Positions 42,977 through 51,137 of a stretch of 64,000 nucleotides of DNA are shown one piece after another (position 1 is the first letter of the stretch; every line of letters starts with the position of its first letter). The position numbers and the translations under genes were made by a program. The notes beneath the pieces are model-generated. The model saw only the letters and a list, made by a program, of their open reading frames with translations. It was not told the DNA's origin and made no database searches. This DNA comes from SYOC01 sp964441775 (GTDB lineage: Bacteria; Desulfobacterota; Binatia; Bin18): positions 24,170-88,169 of the forward strand of contig CAYTVL010000020.1 of the NCBI GenBank assembly GCA_964441775.1. Reading direction: 5' to 3'.

Positions 42977-44307
42977 AGCATGTTCTTGCATTCGTCCTTT
43001 TCCTCGGCGCGGCGGCGTGGGCAGGCATGGGCCATACCGCCACACAAACGTCAGACTTCCGCTTCTTCGCGGAAATCCAAGGACAAATGACACCCGGGGT
43101 TCCAGCTCGGATGTCGCTTCCCGGAGAAGTCATCGCCGCAACGTCTCGGAATTTTTCTGACTTGCGGCTGTTCGATGACGCCGGTCTGGAAATTCCTTAC
43201 GCGATCTCCGAGCAAAACGAATTGCCGCGCACGACCTTCACGTTCAACATTCTCTCGTATCGGCAGAACGAGGAGCAAGAGGAAATAGTGATTGAGCGTC
43301 CGCCCAACACCGCCACGTTCCAGGAGGTGGCGATTTTTACCTCCGCCCGCAATTTCAAAAAAGCTGTGGAGGTGCAAGCGAGCGACGACCTCGTGACATG
43401 GCGGCCTCTCGCAGCCGATGTGATTTTCGATTTTTCCGCGCGAGTCGACTTGCGCAAGATCACGGTGGAAGTGCCAGAGGCCAACGTCGCCTATTTGAAA
43501 TTACTCTTGAGAGACGACACAACACCGATATCCAGCACGCCAGAGGTACAGGTGTCGAGCGACAATTGGAACGTGCTCATCCGAGAGGCGAGTACGAAAG
43601 CGTTGCATATTGACCGCGTTGAAGGCCACTCTAGCGCGCGCATCGCGACAGCCCAGGTGTTCGATCACTTGCGGCTCAGCAATTTCGCGGTGACGGTTGA
43701 CCAAGAAAGGAAGAGCCTCGTGCAGCTCGGGCGCGTGAATCTCCCGCTTACTTCTATCTCTTTGACAATTGACAATCCGTATTATTATCGTCGCGTTTCC
43801 CTGTGGGCGGCGGACACGGACGCAAAAGAAGAGTATCGGCAAGTCGCTACCGGGCTCGTGTACAAAATTCCCGGCATGAACGCGCCGGAAAATACACTTG
43901 ACTTTCGTCAACCGCAAAGACCGTTTCTACGACTGGAAATTATCAATGACGACAACCCACCGCTGCGGCTTCAACAGGTGGATCTCGCCTGGGAGCGGCG
44001 TAATCTGTACTTTATCCCCGAATCCGGGCGACGGTACTTTCTCTACTTTAGCAACGAGCAGATCGCTGCGCCGGACTATGAATTGACGAGTATCCTCGCC
44101 CATCAATCCGCGACTCCGCCGTTCAGGGAGCTGACAACTGGAGCGGTGCAAGAGAATCCTGCGTATCATCCTTCTCTGGCGCGGGGCGCGCAAGAACGCA
44201 TCGAGAAGACCGTGCTCGTTGGAATGGTGCTCCTGCTGGCCGGCGTCATGGGAGTGTGGGTCTATCGTTTGATGAAGAACATTCCGGCGCGGTCTAACCC
44301 TCGATAA
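42973..44307 (+). CDS. DUF3999 family exported protein
   Basis: A 444-residue protein with a signal peptide (HVLAFVLFLGAAAWAGMG), a beta-rich extracytoplasmic region with galactose-binding-like pieces (FSDLRLFDDAGLEIPYAIS, VEVQASDDLVTWRPL), and one C-terminal membrane helix (VLVGMVLLLAGVMGVWVYRL). This is the DUF3999 layout. It probably sits in the inner membrane facing the periplasm, as partner of the DUF2339 protein. GTG start overlaps the upstream stop, with AAGGAGG seven bases before it. A long upstream extension of the frame overlaps DUF2339 and is not used. Confidence 0.85.
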   Translation: MKHVLAFVLFLGAAAWAGMGHTATQTSDFRFFAEIQGQMTPGVPARMSLPGEVIAATSRNFSDLRLFDDAGLEIPYAISEQNELPRTTFTFNILSYRQNEEQEEIVIERPPNTATFQEVAIFTSARNFKKAVEVQASDDLVTWRPLAADVIFDFSARVDLRKITVEVPEANVAYLKLLLRDDTTPISSTPEVQVSSDNWNVLIREASTKALHIDRVEGHSSARIATAQVFDHLRLSNFAVTVDQERKSLVQLGRVNLPLTSISLTIDNPYYYRRVSLWAADTDAKEEYRQVATGLVYKIPGMNAPENTLDFRQPQRPFLRLEIINDDNPPLRLQQVDLAWERRNLYFIPESGRRYFLYFSNEQIAAPDYELTSILAHQSATPPFRELTTGAVQENPAYHPSLARGAQERIEKTVLVGMVLLLAGVMGVWVYRLMKNIPARSNPR

Positions 44308-44368
44308 AGGATGATGTCATTCTGAAGCCGCAGGCGTCAGTTTGAATGTGGGGGATGGACAGCAAAAG

Positions 44369-44456
44369 CGTCATGCCCGCGCAGGCGGGCATCCAGGAGC
44401 TTCAAGCAAGAGCCGTTGGTTATTTTCTCTGGATTCCCGCTTCTGCGGGAATGACG
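44369..44456. repeat. GTCATGCC-type palindromic repeat (copy B)
   Basis: Two hairpins, 44369-44397 (GTCATGCCCGC...GCGGGCATCCAG) and 44429-44456 (CTGGATTCCCGC...GCGGGAATGACG), are mutually inverted, so the whole element is a 88-bp palindrome-like unit between convergent DUF3999 and LLM genes. Confidence 0.8.
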
Positions 44457-44505
44457 GCGTTGATGGCTATCCATCTCTTTTCTTGCGGTCAACCACCAGC
44501 TCTTC

Positions 44506-45525
44506 TTATCGAAACGCCGGAATCACTTTGCTGGCGAACAGTTCGAGATGGGGCTGGGCCCAGCTCGCGGGCAATCCAGGCGGCAAGGTCCACGCGTAGA
44601 AATTCGTCAGCGGGGCCTCGGCCACGCAGTCACGAATGATCTTGATACAGGTGTCCGGGGTCTCCACGGTGAGGAGCCCGGTCTCGCGCAGGTGCGCGCG
44701 GTCACGAATGTGCGGAAACAACGCCATGCCCGCTTTCTCCGCCCAGGCTGAATACTCGTTGACCTGGTAAATGACGTGATCCGCCGCCTCGTTCCAGGTT
44801 TTTTCCGGATCGCTCGAGGCAATAAGGAAAAACTTTCCGCCTGCAAGCCGCAGATGTGTGGTCGGCTTACCTAGTTTCTCCAGCTCGGCGCGGTACTGGT
44901 TAAGGAGATCCTTCGTGATGTTGACGCCAATGTAGCCGTCGCCGTACTTGGCAGCGCGGCGAATCGCCGGTGGAGTGAATCCACCCACCCACAGCGGCGG
45001 ACGTGGTTTTTGGATCGGCTCGGGTGTGAGTTTGGCTTTATTAACCTCGAAGTAACGGCCTTTGAAGGTGAGGGTCTCGCCCTCCCACAAGCGGCGAATG
45101 ATCTCTAGCCCTTCGTTGGTGCGGCCGCCGCGTTCCTTCCCGGAAACCGCAAACGACTCAAACTCTTCAACCTTGTAGCCGGTCCCCACGCCAAGTTCGA
45201 AACGACCGCCGGAGATCACATCAACCGTGGCTCCATCCTCAGCGACGCGGACAGGATTATGAAACGGCATGAGCATGACGCTGGTGCCAATACGAATCTT
45301 CTTCGTGCGAGCCGCAATAGCAGCGGCAATCGGCAGTAACGAAGGCGAGTATCCATCCTCGATGAAATGGTGCTCGGAGAGCCAGATATCCTCGAACCCG
45401 TTTTGTTCACCCCAGACGATCTGGTCAAAAATCTCACCATAGAGTTGATCGTAAGAACGTTTCCACGCTGGCGGGTTGCGGAAATCGTACCACAGACCAA
45501 AGCGCAATTTGGGATTGGTGCTCAT
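44506..45525 (-). CDS. LLM class flavin-dependent oxidoreductase
   Basis: A 339-residue luciferase-like TIM-barrel monooxygenase that uses reduced FMN or F420. The family pattern is clear: LRFGLWYDFRNPP, DIWLSEHHFIEDGYSPS, IRIGTSVMLMPFHNPVRVAE, GGRFELGVGTGYKVEEFESF and PPLWVGGFTPPAIRRAAKYG. The substrate is unknown. The ATG at 45525 is chosen because AAAGGAG lies eight bases upstream; a GTG nine bases earlier overlaps that site. Confidence 0.93.
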   Translation of the reverse strand: MSTNPKLRFGLWYDFRNPPAWKRSYDQLYGEIFDQIVWGEQNGFEDIWLSEHHFIEDGYSPSLLPIAAAIAARTKKIRIGTSVMLMPFHNPVRVAEDGATVDVISGGRFELGVGTGYKVEEFESFAVSGKERGGRTNEGLEIIRRLWEGETLTFKGRYFEVNKAKLTPEPIQKPRPPLWVGGFTPPAIRRAAKYGDGYIGVNITKDLLNQYRAELEKLGKPTTHLRLAGGKFFLIASSDPEKTWNEAADHVIYQVNEYSAWAEKAGMALFPHIRDRAHLRETGLLTVETPDTCIKIIRDCVAEAPLTNFYAWTLPPGLPASWAQPHLELFASKVIPAFR

Positions 45526-45876
45526 GGGCTTCACTCCTTTGTTCAGAACGAAAAACGTTCCCTAGCATTTGGCATGGCGGAACGAACGAGACAAGAACCC
45601 TGAAACTCTATCGACTGGTTCCCCACACTGATTTTGACGGGTCGGGGTTCGTCATGCCAGCCCTTCGACAAGCTCAGGATAAACTCCAGCTGGCATCCAG
45701 GAAGATTTAGCACTTGCAGCCGGTTTTTGCCACCTGGATTCCAGCTTTCGCTGGAATGACGTGGCCACGGCTTACCCCTTATCTTCACTGTGATGGTCTA
45801 TTACTCATAATCTTTCCAGTGCCAGCCAAGATGCGTTCGACTTGCCCCGAACGAAGTGAAGCGGTAAAGAAATCCT
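45526..45876. other. Divergent intergenic region carrying repeats
   Basis: About 350 bases between the LLM gene and cyclase paralogue 2. Most of it is the palindromic repeat at 45627-45761. The promoters of both genes must lie here or in the flanks. No gene seen. Confidence 0.5.
45627..45761. repeat. GTCATGCC-type palindromic repeat (copy C), interrupted by TTCGACAAGCTCAGG
   Basis: The element shares ACTGATTTTGA, GTCATGCCAG, GGCATCCAGGAAGATTTAGC and a final GGAATGACG with the copy at 52072. Its first hairpin is split by a second interspersed motif, CCCTTCGACAAGCTCAGG (45661-45678), which also occurs inside the neighbouring cyclase gene at 47619. This looks like one repeat inserted in another. 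Confidence 0.75.
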
Positions 45877-48800
45877 ATGGTGTGTGCAAGCTGTGGATTT
45901 GCCAATCCTGAAGGGATGAAGTTCTGTGAGGAGTGTGGAGCGAAGCTGGCGCGGCTCTGTCATAGTTGTGGACAGGAAGTGCGGCCTACCGCGAAGTTCT
46001 GTGGCGGGTGCGGCGCGGCCCTTTCGGGAAAGGCAAAGATCAAAAGGCAAAAATCAAAAGGCACAAGTACCCCGCCGTTGGCTCGGGACTCAGCATTCAG
46101 GACTCAGCACCCCCCTGCTCCGGTGACCTACACGCCCGTGCATTTGGCAGAGCGGATTCGGGCGGCGACGTTTGTGGAAGGGGAGCGCAAAACCATCACC
46201 GCTTTGTTTGCTGATCTCAAAGGCTCTACGGCGCTAATTGAAGGACTCGATCCTGAAGAGGCGCAGGCGCTTATTGACCCCGCTTTGCAACTGATGATGG
46301 ACGCCGTGCATCGCTATGAGGGCTATGTAGCCCAGGCTCTAGGTGATGGCATCTTTGCCCTGTTCGGGGCGCCTCTCGCGCATGAGGATCATCCTCAGCG
46401 GGCCTTGTATGCGGCGCTACGCATGCAAGAGGAGATGCGCCGCTATGGGGATCAGGTGCGGCTTAAGCATGGTGTGCCTCTCATCATGCGGGTGGGAGTG
46501 AACACGGGCGAAGTCGTCGTGCGCTCCATTCGCAAAGAGGACTTGCACACGGACTATGTGCCGGTGGGACATTCCACCAATCTCGCCGCGCGCATGGAGC
46601 AGATGGCGACACCAGGGTCGATCCTGATCACGGATGACACGAAGAAGTTGACCGAAGGGTTCTTTGAGATGAAGGCGTTGGGGGCCGCAGAGATTAAGGG
46701 GCGAGCGACTCCGCTGGCGGTGTATGAGGTGCTCGGTGCTGGTCCGTTACGCACGCGGCTGCAAGTGGCGGCGCGCCGAGGGCTGACGCGGTTTATCGGG
46801 CGGCAGCGGGAAATGGAGCAGCTCCAGCAAGCGCTCATCCAGGCTCAAGCGGGGCACGGACAGATCGTCGGCACGATGGGAGAGCCGGGACTAGGGAAAT
46901 CACGCCTGTTCCACGAGTTCAAGCTGCTCTCGCTCGGTGACTGTGTGGTGCTGGAAGCATACCCGGTGTCCCACGGCAAAGCGACGGCGTATCTGCCGGT
47001 GATTGAGCTGCTCAAGAGCTACTTCCAGATTCAACCCCAAGATGATGAACGGACGCGACGGGAGCGGGTGATCGGGAAGGTTTTGGGCCTCGACCGCACG
47101 TTGGAGGGCACACTGCCCTATCTGTTTTCGTTGTTGGGCATTGAAGAGCAACCCTCACCGTTACAGCAGATGGACCCGCAGATTCGCCGCAGACGTACGT
47201 TTGACGCACTCAAGAAGTTGTTTCTCCGAGAGAGTCTCAATCAACCGGTGATCTTGATCTTTGAAGACTTGCATTGGATCGACAGTGAAACGCAGGGGTT
47301 GCTGGACGTACTGAGCGAGAGCGTGGCCAGCGCCAAGCTGTTGCTGCTCACCAATTACCGTCCTGAGTATCATCATGAGTGGGGACAGAAGACCTATTAC
47401 ACGCAGTTGCGCTTGGCGCCATTGGGACAAGCGGAGGCGGAGGAGTTTTTGGATGTATTATTGGGAACGACCGTAGGAGCGCAGCATGCTGCGCCCCTAC
47501 AAGCCCTCGAGCAACTGATCCTGGAGAAGACCCAAGGCATGCCATTCTTCATGGAAGAGATCGTGCAGGACTTGTTTGAACGGGGCGTGCTCGTCCGTGA
47601 CGGCGCAGGGGCGCGCTCTTCGACAAGCTCAGGAGCCGTGCCTCTACCGACAGACCTGCATATTCCGACCACCGTACAAGGGGTGCTCGCCGCGCGTATT
47701 GATCGTCTGGCCCCGGACGAGAAAGTGTTGCTGCAACAATTGGCGGTCATCGGCAGAGAATTTCCCTTGAGCCTGGCCAAGCAGGTAGTGACCCAACCCG
47801 AAGATGACCTCTACCGCCTCCTTAGTTCACTTCAACGCAAAGAAATGCTCTACGAACAGCCAGCGTTTCCGGAAGTGGAATATATCTTTAGGACTATGGG
47901 ACAAAACTCCAACACTGGGCGTAAGGGCAGGGGGTCATTGCGAGCGCAGCGAAGCAATCTTGGCCCAGTTATTTCGGCACTTGCGAGATTGCTTCGTCGT
48001 CTGCGACTCCTCGCAATGACAGGCTCTTCGACCTTCGTTTTTAGGTTTTGTCTCACAGTCCTTAAGCACGCGCTGACCCAAGAAGTGGCGTACAACTCGG
48101 TGCTCATTGAACGACGCAAAGTTCTGCATGAACGGACAGCGCAAGTAATAGAAGCGCTCTACAGCACCAATTTAGATGAACATTACAGCGAGCTGGCGCA
48201 CCACTATAGTCACAGCAAGAACATGGAGAAGGCCATTGACTATCTCCACAAAGCAGGACAGCAGGCCGTGCAGCGGTCGGCCAATGTGGAAGCGATCACG
48301 CATCTGACCACCGCCTTAGAGCTGCTCGCCATGCTGCCCGACACCCGCGAGCGCGCCCAACAAGAAGTCACGCTGCGCCTCACGCTGGGCGCGCCGTTAC
48401 TGGCCATCAGAGGTTTTGACTCACCAGAAGTGAAGACTACCTATACCCGCGCCCGGGAGCTGTGCCAACAGCTCGGGGAGACCCGCCAGCTCTTCCCGGT
48501 CCTCGTTGGGCTGTGGACGGTGCATCTTGTGCGGGGCGAGTTGCTCGCGGCGCGCGGGCTGGGGGAGCAACTCCTGGATCTGGCCCAGCGGGAGCACGAC
48601 CCGACCTTGCTCATGGAGACCTATTGGGTACTAGGGGGCACCTGCTTCTATCTGGGGGAGTTGGGCGCGGCCCAAGCGTACCTGGCGCAAGGCCTGACCC
48701 TGTATGACGCTCAGCGCCACCGCTCCCAGGTATTCCTCGTAGAGCCGGGGATCCTTGGCCTCACCTATGCGGCCTGGGTCCTGTGGCATCTGGGCTATCC

Positions 48801-49293
48801 GGACCAGGCGCTTCAGAAGAGCGCGGCAGCGTGGACCCTGGCCCAAGAGCTGTCGTATCCCAATAGCTTGGCCGCCGCCCGGGTTGTTGCTGCCCTGACT
48901 CACCAGCTCCGCCGGGACAGAGCCCTGACCCACGAGTGGGCCGAGGCAGGCATCACCCTGGCGCGCGAGCACGGCTTTCCCGTGTGGTTAGGACAAGGGA
49001 CTATCATACAGGGCTGGGTGCTGGCCGAACAGGGACAAAGTGAAGAAGGGATTAGCCAGATCCGCCAAGGCCTGGCTACCTACCAAGCCATGGGGGCAGG
49101 GGTATTAAAATCCTATTATCTTGCCCTGCTGGCCGAGGCATTTGCGAAAGCGGGGCAGGAGGAGAATGGGCTGGCCGCACTCGCCGAGGCGTTGGCGGTG
49201 GTGGACAAAAGCGGCGAGCGCTTTTACGAGGCGGAGCTGTATCGGCTGAAAGGCGAGCTGCTGCTGATGCAGGCAAGGAAATTGAGAGGTTGA
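45877..49293 (+). CDS. Zinc-ribbon / class III cyclase / AAA ATPase / TPR protein (paralogue 2)
   Basis: An 1138-residue paralogue of the gene at 33865, same domain order: zinc ribbons (CASCGFANPEGMKFCEECG, CHSCGQEVRPTAKFCGGCG), cyclase homology domain (ALFADLKGSTAL, LGDGIFALFGAP), STAND-like ATPase (GEPGLGKS, LIFEDLHWID) and TPR-like repeats. Around residues 672-729, about 58 residues have no counterpart in the paralogue and match exactly an inserted 171-bp repeat plus a 3-bp target duplication (47891-48061). Two other repeats also lie in frame (47473-47500, 47619-47634). The C-terminus is short, and an in-frame remnant of the usual end lies past the stop (49318-49386). It may still work, since the frame is preserved, but the insertion splits the region after the ATPase. 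Confidence 0.9.
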   Translation: MVCASCGFANPEGMKFCEECGAKLARLCHSCGQEVRPTAKFCGGCGAALSGKAKIKRQKSKGTSTPPLARDSAFRTQHPPAPVTYTPVHLAERIRAATFVEGERKTITALFADLKGSTALIEGLDPEEAQALIDPALQLMMDAVHRYEGYVAQALGDGIFALFGAPLAHEDHPQRALYAALRMQEEMRRYGDQVRLKHGVPLIMRVGVNTGEVVVRSIRKEDLHTDYVPVGHSTNLAARMEQMATPGSILITDDTKKLTEGFFEMKALGAAEIKGRATPLAVYEVLGAGPLRTRLQVAARRGLTRFIGRQREMEQLQQALIQAQAGHGQIVGTMGEPGLGKSRLFHEFKLLSLGDCVVLEAYPVSHGKATAYLPVIELLKSYFQIQPQDDERTRRERVIGKVLGLDRTLEGTLPYLFSLLGIEEQPSPLQQMDPQIRRRRTFDALKKLFLRESLNQPVILIFEDLHWIDSETQGLLDVLSESVASAKLLLLTNYRPEYHHEWGQKTYYTQLRLAPLGQAEAEEFLDVLLGTTVGAQHAAPLQALEQLILEKTQGMPFFMEEIVQDLFERGVLVRDGAGARSSTSSGAVPLPTDLHIPTTVQGVLAARIDRLAPDEKVLLQQLAVIGREFPLSLAKQVVTQPEDDLYRLLSSLQRKEMLYEQPAFPEVEYIFRTMGQNSNTGRKGRGSLRAQRSNLGPVISALARLLRRLRLLAMTGSSTFVFRFCLTVLKHALTQEVAYNSVLIERRKVLHERTAQVIEALYSTNLDEHYSELAHHYSHSKNMEKAIDYLHKAGQQAVQRSANVEAITHLTTALELLAMLPDTRERAQQEVTLRLTLGAPLLAIRGFDSPEVKTTYTRARELCQQLGETRQLFPVLVGLWTVHLVRGELLAARGLGEQLLDLAQREHDPTLLMETYWVLGGTCFYLGELGAAQAYLAQGLTLYDAQRHRSQVFLVEPGILGLTYAAWVLWHLGYPDQALQKSAAAWTLAQELSYPNSLAAARVVAALTHQLRRDRALTHEWAEAGITLAREHGFPVWLGQGTIIQGWVLAEQGQSEEGISQIRQGLATYQAMGAGVLKSYYLALLAEAFAKAGQEENGLAALAEALAVVDKSGERFYEAELYRLKGELLLMQARKLRG
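47473..47500 (+). repeat. Palindromic GTAGGGGC-type repeat inside cyclase paralogue 2
   Basis: GTAGGAGCGCAGC, AT, GCTGCGCCCCTAC: arms of 13 bases with one mismatch. It encodes VGAQHAAPL in frame at the position where paralogue 1 has the hairpin at 35555. Confidence 0.75.
47619..47634 (+). repeat. TTCGACAAGCTCAGGA repeat inside cyclase paralogue 2
   Basis: The 16-base motif matches the intergenic copy at 45664-45679. In frame it encodes part of RSSTSSGAV, a linker stretch that differs completely from paralogue 1. Confidence 0.65.
47891..48061. mobile_element. 171-bp MITE-like element inserted in frame in the cyclase gene
   Basis: Terminal inverted repeats GGACTATGGGACAAAAC (47891-47907) and the complement of GGACTGTGAGACAAAAC (48045-48061) match at 15 of 17 bases. 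A direct repeat TTA flanks the element (47888-47890 and 48062-48064), as a 3-bp target duplication. Removing element plus one TTA gives ...EYIF-KHALTQEV..., exactly the paralogue's sequence. Element plus TTA is 174 bp, 58 codons, with no stop in the frame used. A second palindrome, starting GTCATTGCGAG and ending CTCGCAATGAC (47934-48020), is nested inside. Confidence 0.85.
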
Positions 49294-49386
49294 ATCATCG
49301 GGTGATTGAGCCATGTAAATGACTTGCAAGAAGCGCAGACGCTGCTGGAGGAACTAGAGAGGGAACTCCTAAAGCGTTTGAGTTAG
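49294..49386 (+). pseudogene. In-frame C-terminal remnant of cyclase paralogue 2
   Basis: Past the stop at 49291-49293 and a second in-frame TGA (49303-49305), the same frame reads NDLQEAQTLLEELERELLK up to TAG at 49384. From memory, related AAA-type cyclases of uncultured bacteria usually end with DLQEAKALLEEL-like residues about 70 residues after the point where this protein stops. The interval seems to have been deleted and replaced by repeat-like bases (GAATCATCGGGTGATTGAG). Confidence 0.6.
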
Positions 49387-49406
49387 TTCAATTTTTAGGC
49401 TAAATT
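49378..49406 (+). promoter_or_regulatory. Candidate promoter of the toxin-antitoxin pair
   Basis: TTGAGT (49378-49383), a 17-base spacer and TAAATT (49401-49406), only 7 bases before the ATG at 49414. No ribosome binding site is seen, so the message may be leaderless. Confidence 0.35.
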
Positions 49407-49413
49407 TAACTTC

Positions 49414-49659
49414 ATGATTAAACTTAACATTCATGAGGCGAAGACACATCTTTCGCGTTACCTCAAACATCTCGAGGCTGGAGAAACCATTCTGCTTTGT
49501 CGACATAATGTTCCCATAGCTGAGATTCGTCCCTTGCCCCAGCAACGCACCACTCCTCGCCCTCTTGGTACTGCCAAGGGCAAGGTCAAAGTGCCGCCAG
49601 AGTTTTTTGAGCCACTGCCCGAAGAAATGCTGCGCGCTTTTGAGGGAGAGGGATCATGA
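49414..49659 (+). CDS. Phd/YefM-type antitoxin
   Basis: An 81-residue antitoxin of a type II pair. KLNIHEAKTHLSRYLKHLEA and ETILLCRHNVPIAEIRPL match the Phd/YefM fold: the N-terminus binds DNA and represses the operon, the C-terminus (VPPEFFEPLPEEMLRAFEG) wraps and blocks the toxin. Its stop overlaps the start of the PIN-domain gene (ATGA). The lack of an upstream ribosome binding site fits a leaderless transcript. Confidence 0.9.
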   Translation: MIKLNIHEAKTHLSRYLKHLEAGETILLCRHNVPIAEIRPLPQQRTTPRPLGTAKGKVKVPPEFFEPLPEEMLRAFEGEGS

Positions 49660-50042
49660 ACGTGCTAGTGGATACCTGCACGTTCCTGTGGATGGCCGAC
49701 GATGCTCCCGAGCTCTCTGTACAAGCGCGTACGGTCGTGACGAATCCGGATAATGCGGTGTATCTAAGCGCAGCCTCAGTGTGGGAAATCGCAATCAAGC
49801 ATGCGCTTGGCAAACTCCCGTTGCCTGAACCGCCGAGACAGTTTGTGCCCTCGCAACGGACGCTGCTTGCACTCTCTACGCTTCCGATCGAAGAGGCAGC
49901 CGTGTTGGCGTTGGATCGCCTGCCAGCGCTGCATCGAGATCCGTTTGACCGGATATTGGTCTGTCAAGCGCTCACTCATGGCTTAGTGATCGTTAGCCCT
50001 GACCCGCAGATTCAGCAATATCCGATACCGACACTGTGGTAG
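49656..50042 (+). CDS. VapC-type PIN-domain toxin
   Basis: A 128-residue PIN-domain ribonuclease toxin. The acidic site is visible: Asp in MNVLVDTCTFLW, Glu in AASVWEIAIKHALGKL, and Asp residues in HRDPFDRILVCQA, with a final conserved Ser/Asp region (IVSPDPQIQQY). VapC-type toxins cleave tRNA or rRNA to stop translation. It overlaps the antitoxin gene by four bases. The pair lies among repeats 360 bp from the truncated cyclase end. Confidence 0.92.
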   Translation: MNVLVDTCTFLWMADDAPELSVQARTVVTNPDNAVYLSAASVWEIAIKHALGKLPLPEPPRQFVPSQRTLLALSTLPIEEAAVLALDRLPALHRDPFDRILVCQALTHGLVIVSPDPQIQQYPIPTLW

Positions 50043-50139
50043 CAGCGGCTCACGGATTCTCGACCACCACAGAGACTGTAGCTGGGATCGGAAGATTAGG
50101 ACCTGTCAAGCGATTGAACCATAGCCGCGGACTACACCT

Positions 50140-50766
50140 ATGCCATCTCAACATTACATTCGCCTGCCCAGCGCGGTGCGCCCCTTGCACGCGATCGCGT
50201 TTGATCTCGATAGCACCCTGACGCGCCCCTACCTCGACTTTCGAAAATTACGTCAACAACTGAACCTGCCGGAAGGCGACATTCTCAAGTGGTTGTCTCA
50301 ACTATCTCCCACGGAACAGATGCAGGCTCAGACCCTTATCGAAGCGTTTGAACAAGACGGCGTGGAAAACGTCGAATGGAACGACGGCGCCCGGGAAACG
50401 TTTGCGGCGGTGCGGGCGATAGGGCTGCCGCTGGCGATTGTCACGCGCAACAGCCGTGCTTCGCTTGTCGCTGTTTGTCAACACTTGCAAATTGATGTGG
50501 AGGTTCTGGTGGCGCGTGAGGATGCACCGCCGAAACCGGACCCCGCCTGTCTACATCACACGGCCTCACGCTTGGGGGCGCCGGTCTCTCACTTACTGAT
50601 AGTGGGAGATTATCGACACGATATCGACGCCGGACGCGCCGCCGGGGCAATGACCGCGCTACTTACCAATGGACAGCTCCCGCCGTGGGCGGCTGAAGTG
50701 CGAGCGGATTTGACGATTACGCGGATTGACGAACTGTTGAACTATCTCGCCGTGGAAAGATGGTGA
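50140..50766 (+). CDS. HAD superfamily phosphatase-like hydrolase
   Basis: A 208-residue HAD-IA hydrolase. All four motifs are present: FDLDSTLTRP (nucleophile and acid Asp), IVTRNS, the Lys in DAPPKPDP, and GDYRHDIDAGRAAG. A small helical cap lies between motifs I and II. It resembles phosphoglycolate phosphatase-like enzymes; the substrate is unknown. Its end overlaps the next gene by seven bases. Confidence 0.9.
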   Translation: MPSQHYIRLPSAVRPLHAIAFDLDSTLTRPYLDFRKLRQQLNLPEGDILKWLSQLSPTEQMQAQTLIEAFEQDGVENVEWNDGARETFAAVRAIGLPLAIVTRNSRASLVAVCQHLQIDVEVLVAREDAPPKPDPACLHHTASRLGAPVSHLLIVGDYRHDIDAGRAAGAMTALLTNGQLPPWAAEVRADLTITRIDELLNYLAVERW

Positions 50767-51074
50767 TGAAGCGTCTGCCCAAAGACGAAGCTCGAAGGTC
50801 ATTGACTGATCGGCTCCGTAGTAGCGCACGGTCTTTTAAGCGCGAATTGACTGTGTACCGGTGTATGTACCAAGACCCACGCACGCCACTGCTGGCAAAG
50901 ATGCTCCTCGGTCTGGCTATTGGCTACGCCTTGCTGCCATTCGATCTGATTCCCGACTTTCTTCCGGTCATTGGGCATGTGGACGATTTGATTATTGTCC
51001 CGGGGCTCGTGCTGCTAGCGCTGAAGTTGATCCCGCCGGAAGTCGTGGCCGATTGCCGTCGCTTGGTGGACTAG
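50760..51074 (+). CDS. DUF1232 (YkvA-like) membrane protein
   Basis: A 104-residue protein with the DUF1232 core: DPRTPLLAKMLLGLAIGYAL, LPFDLIPDFLPVIGHVDD and LIIVPGLVLLALKLIP, giving two membrane helices around the PxDxIPD motif. Function unknown. It overlaps the HAD gene and is probably cotranscribed with it. A second ATG at 50766 is also possible. Confidence 0.88.
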   Translation: MVMKRLPKDEARRSLTDRLRSSARSFKRELTVYRCMYQDPRTPLLAKMLLGLAIGYALLPFDLIPDFLPVIGHVDDLIIVPGLVLLALKLIPPEVVADCRRLVD

Positions 51075-51137
51075 CTCCGGAGCGCTCCTTTCCTGTACAA
51101 AGAACGCATCCCACTGTTTTGGTTGAGGAGAACAAGC

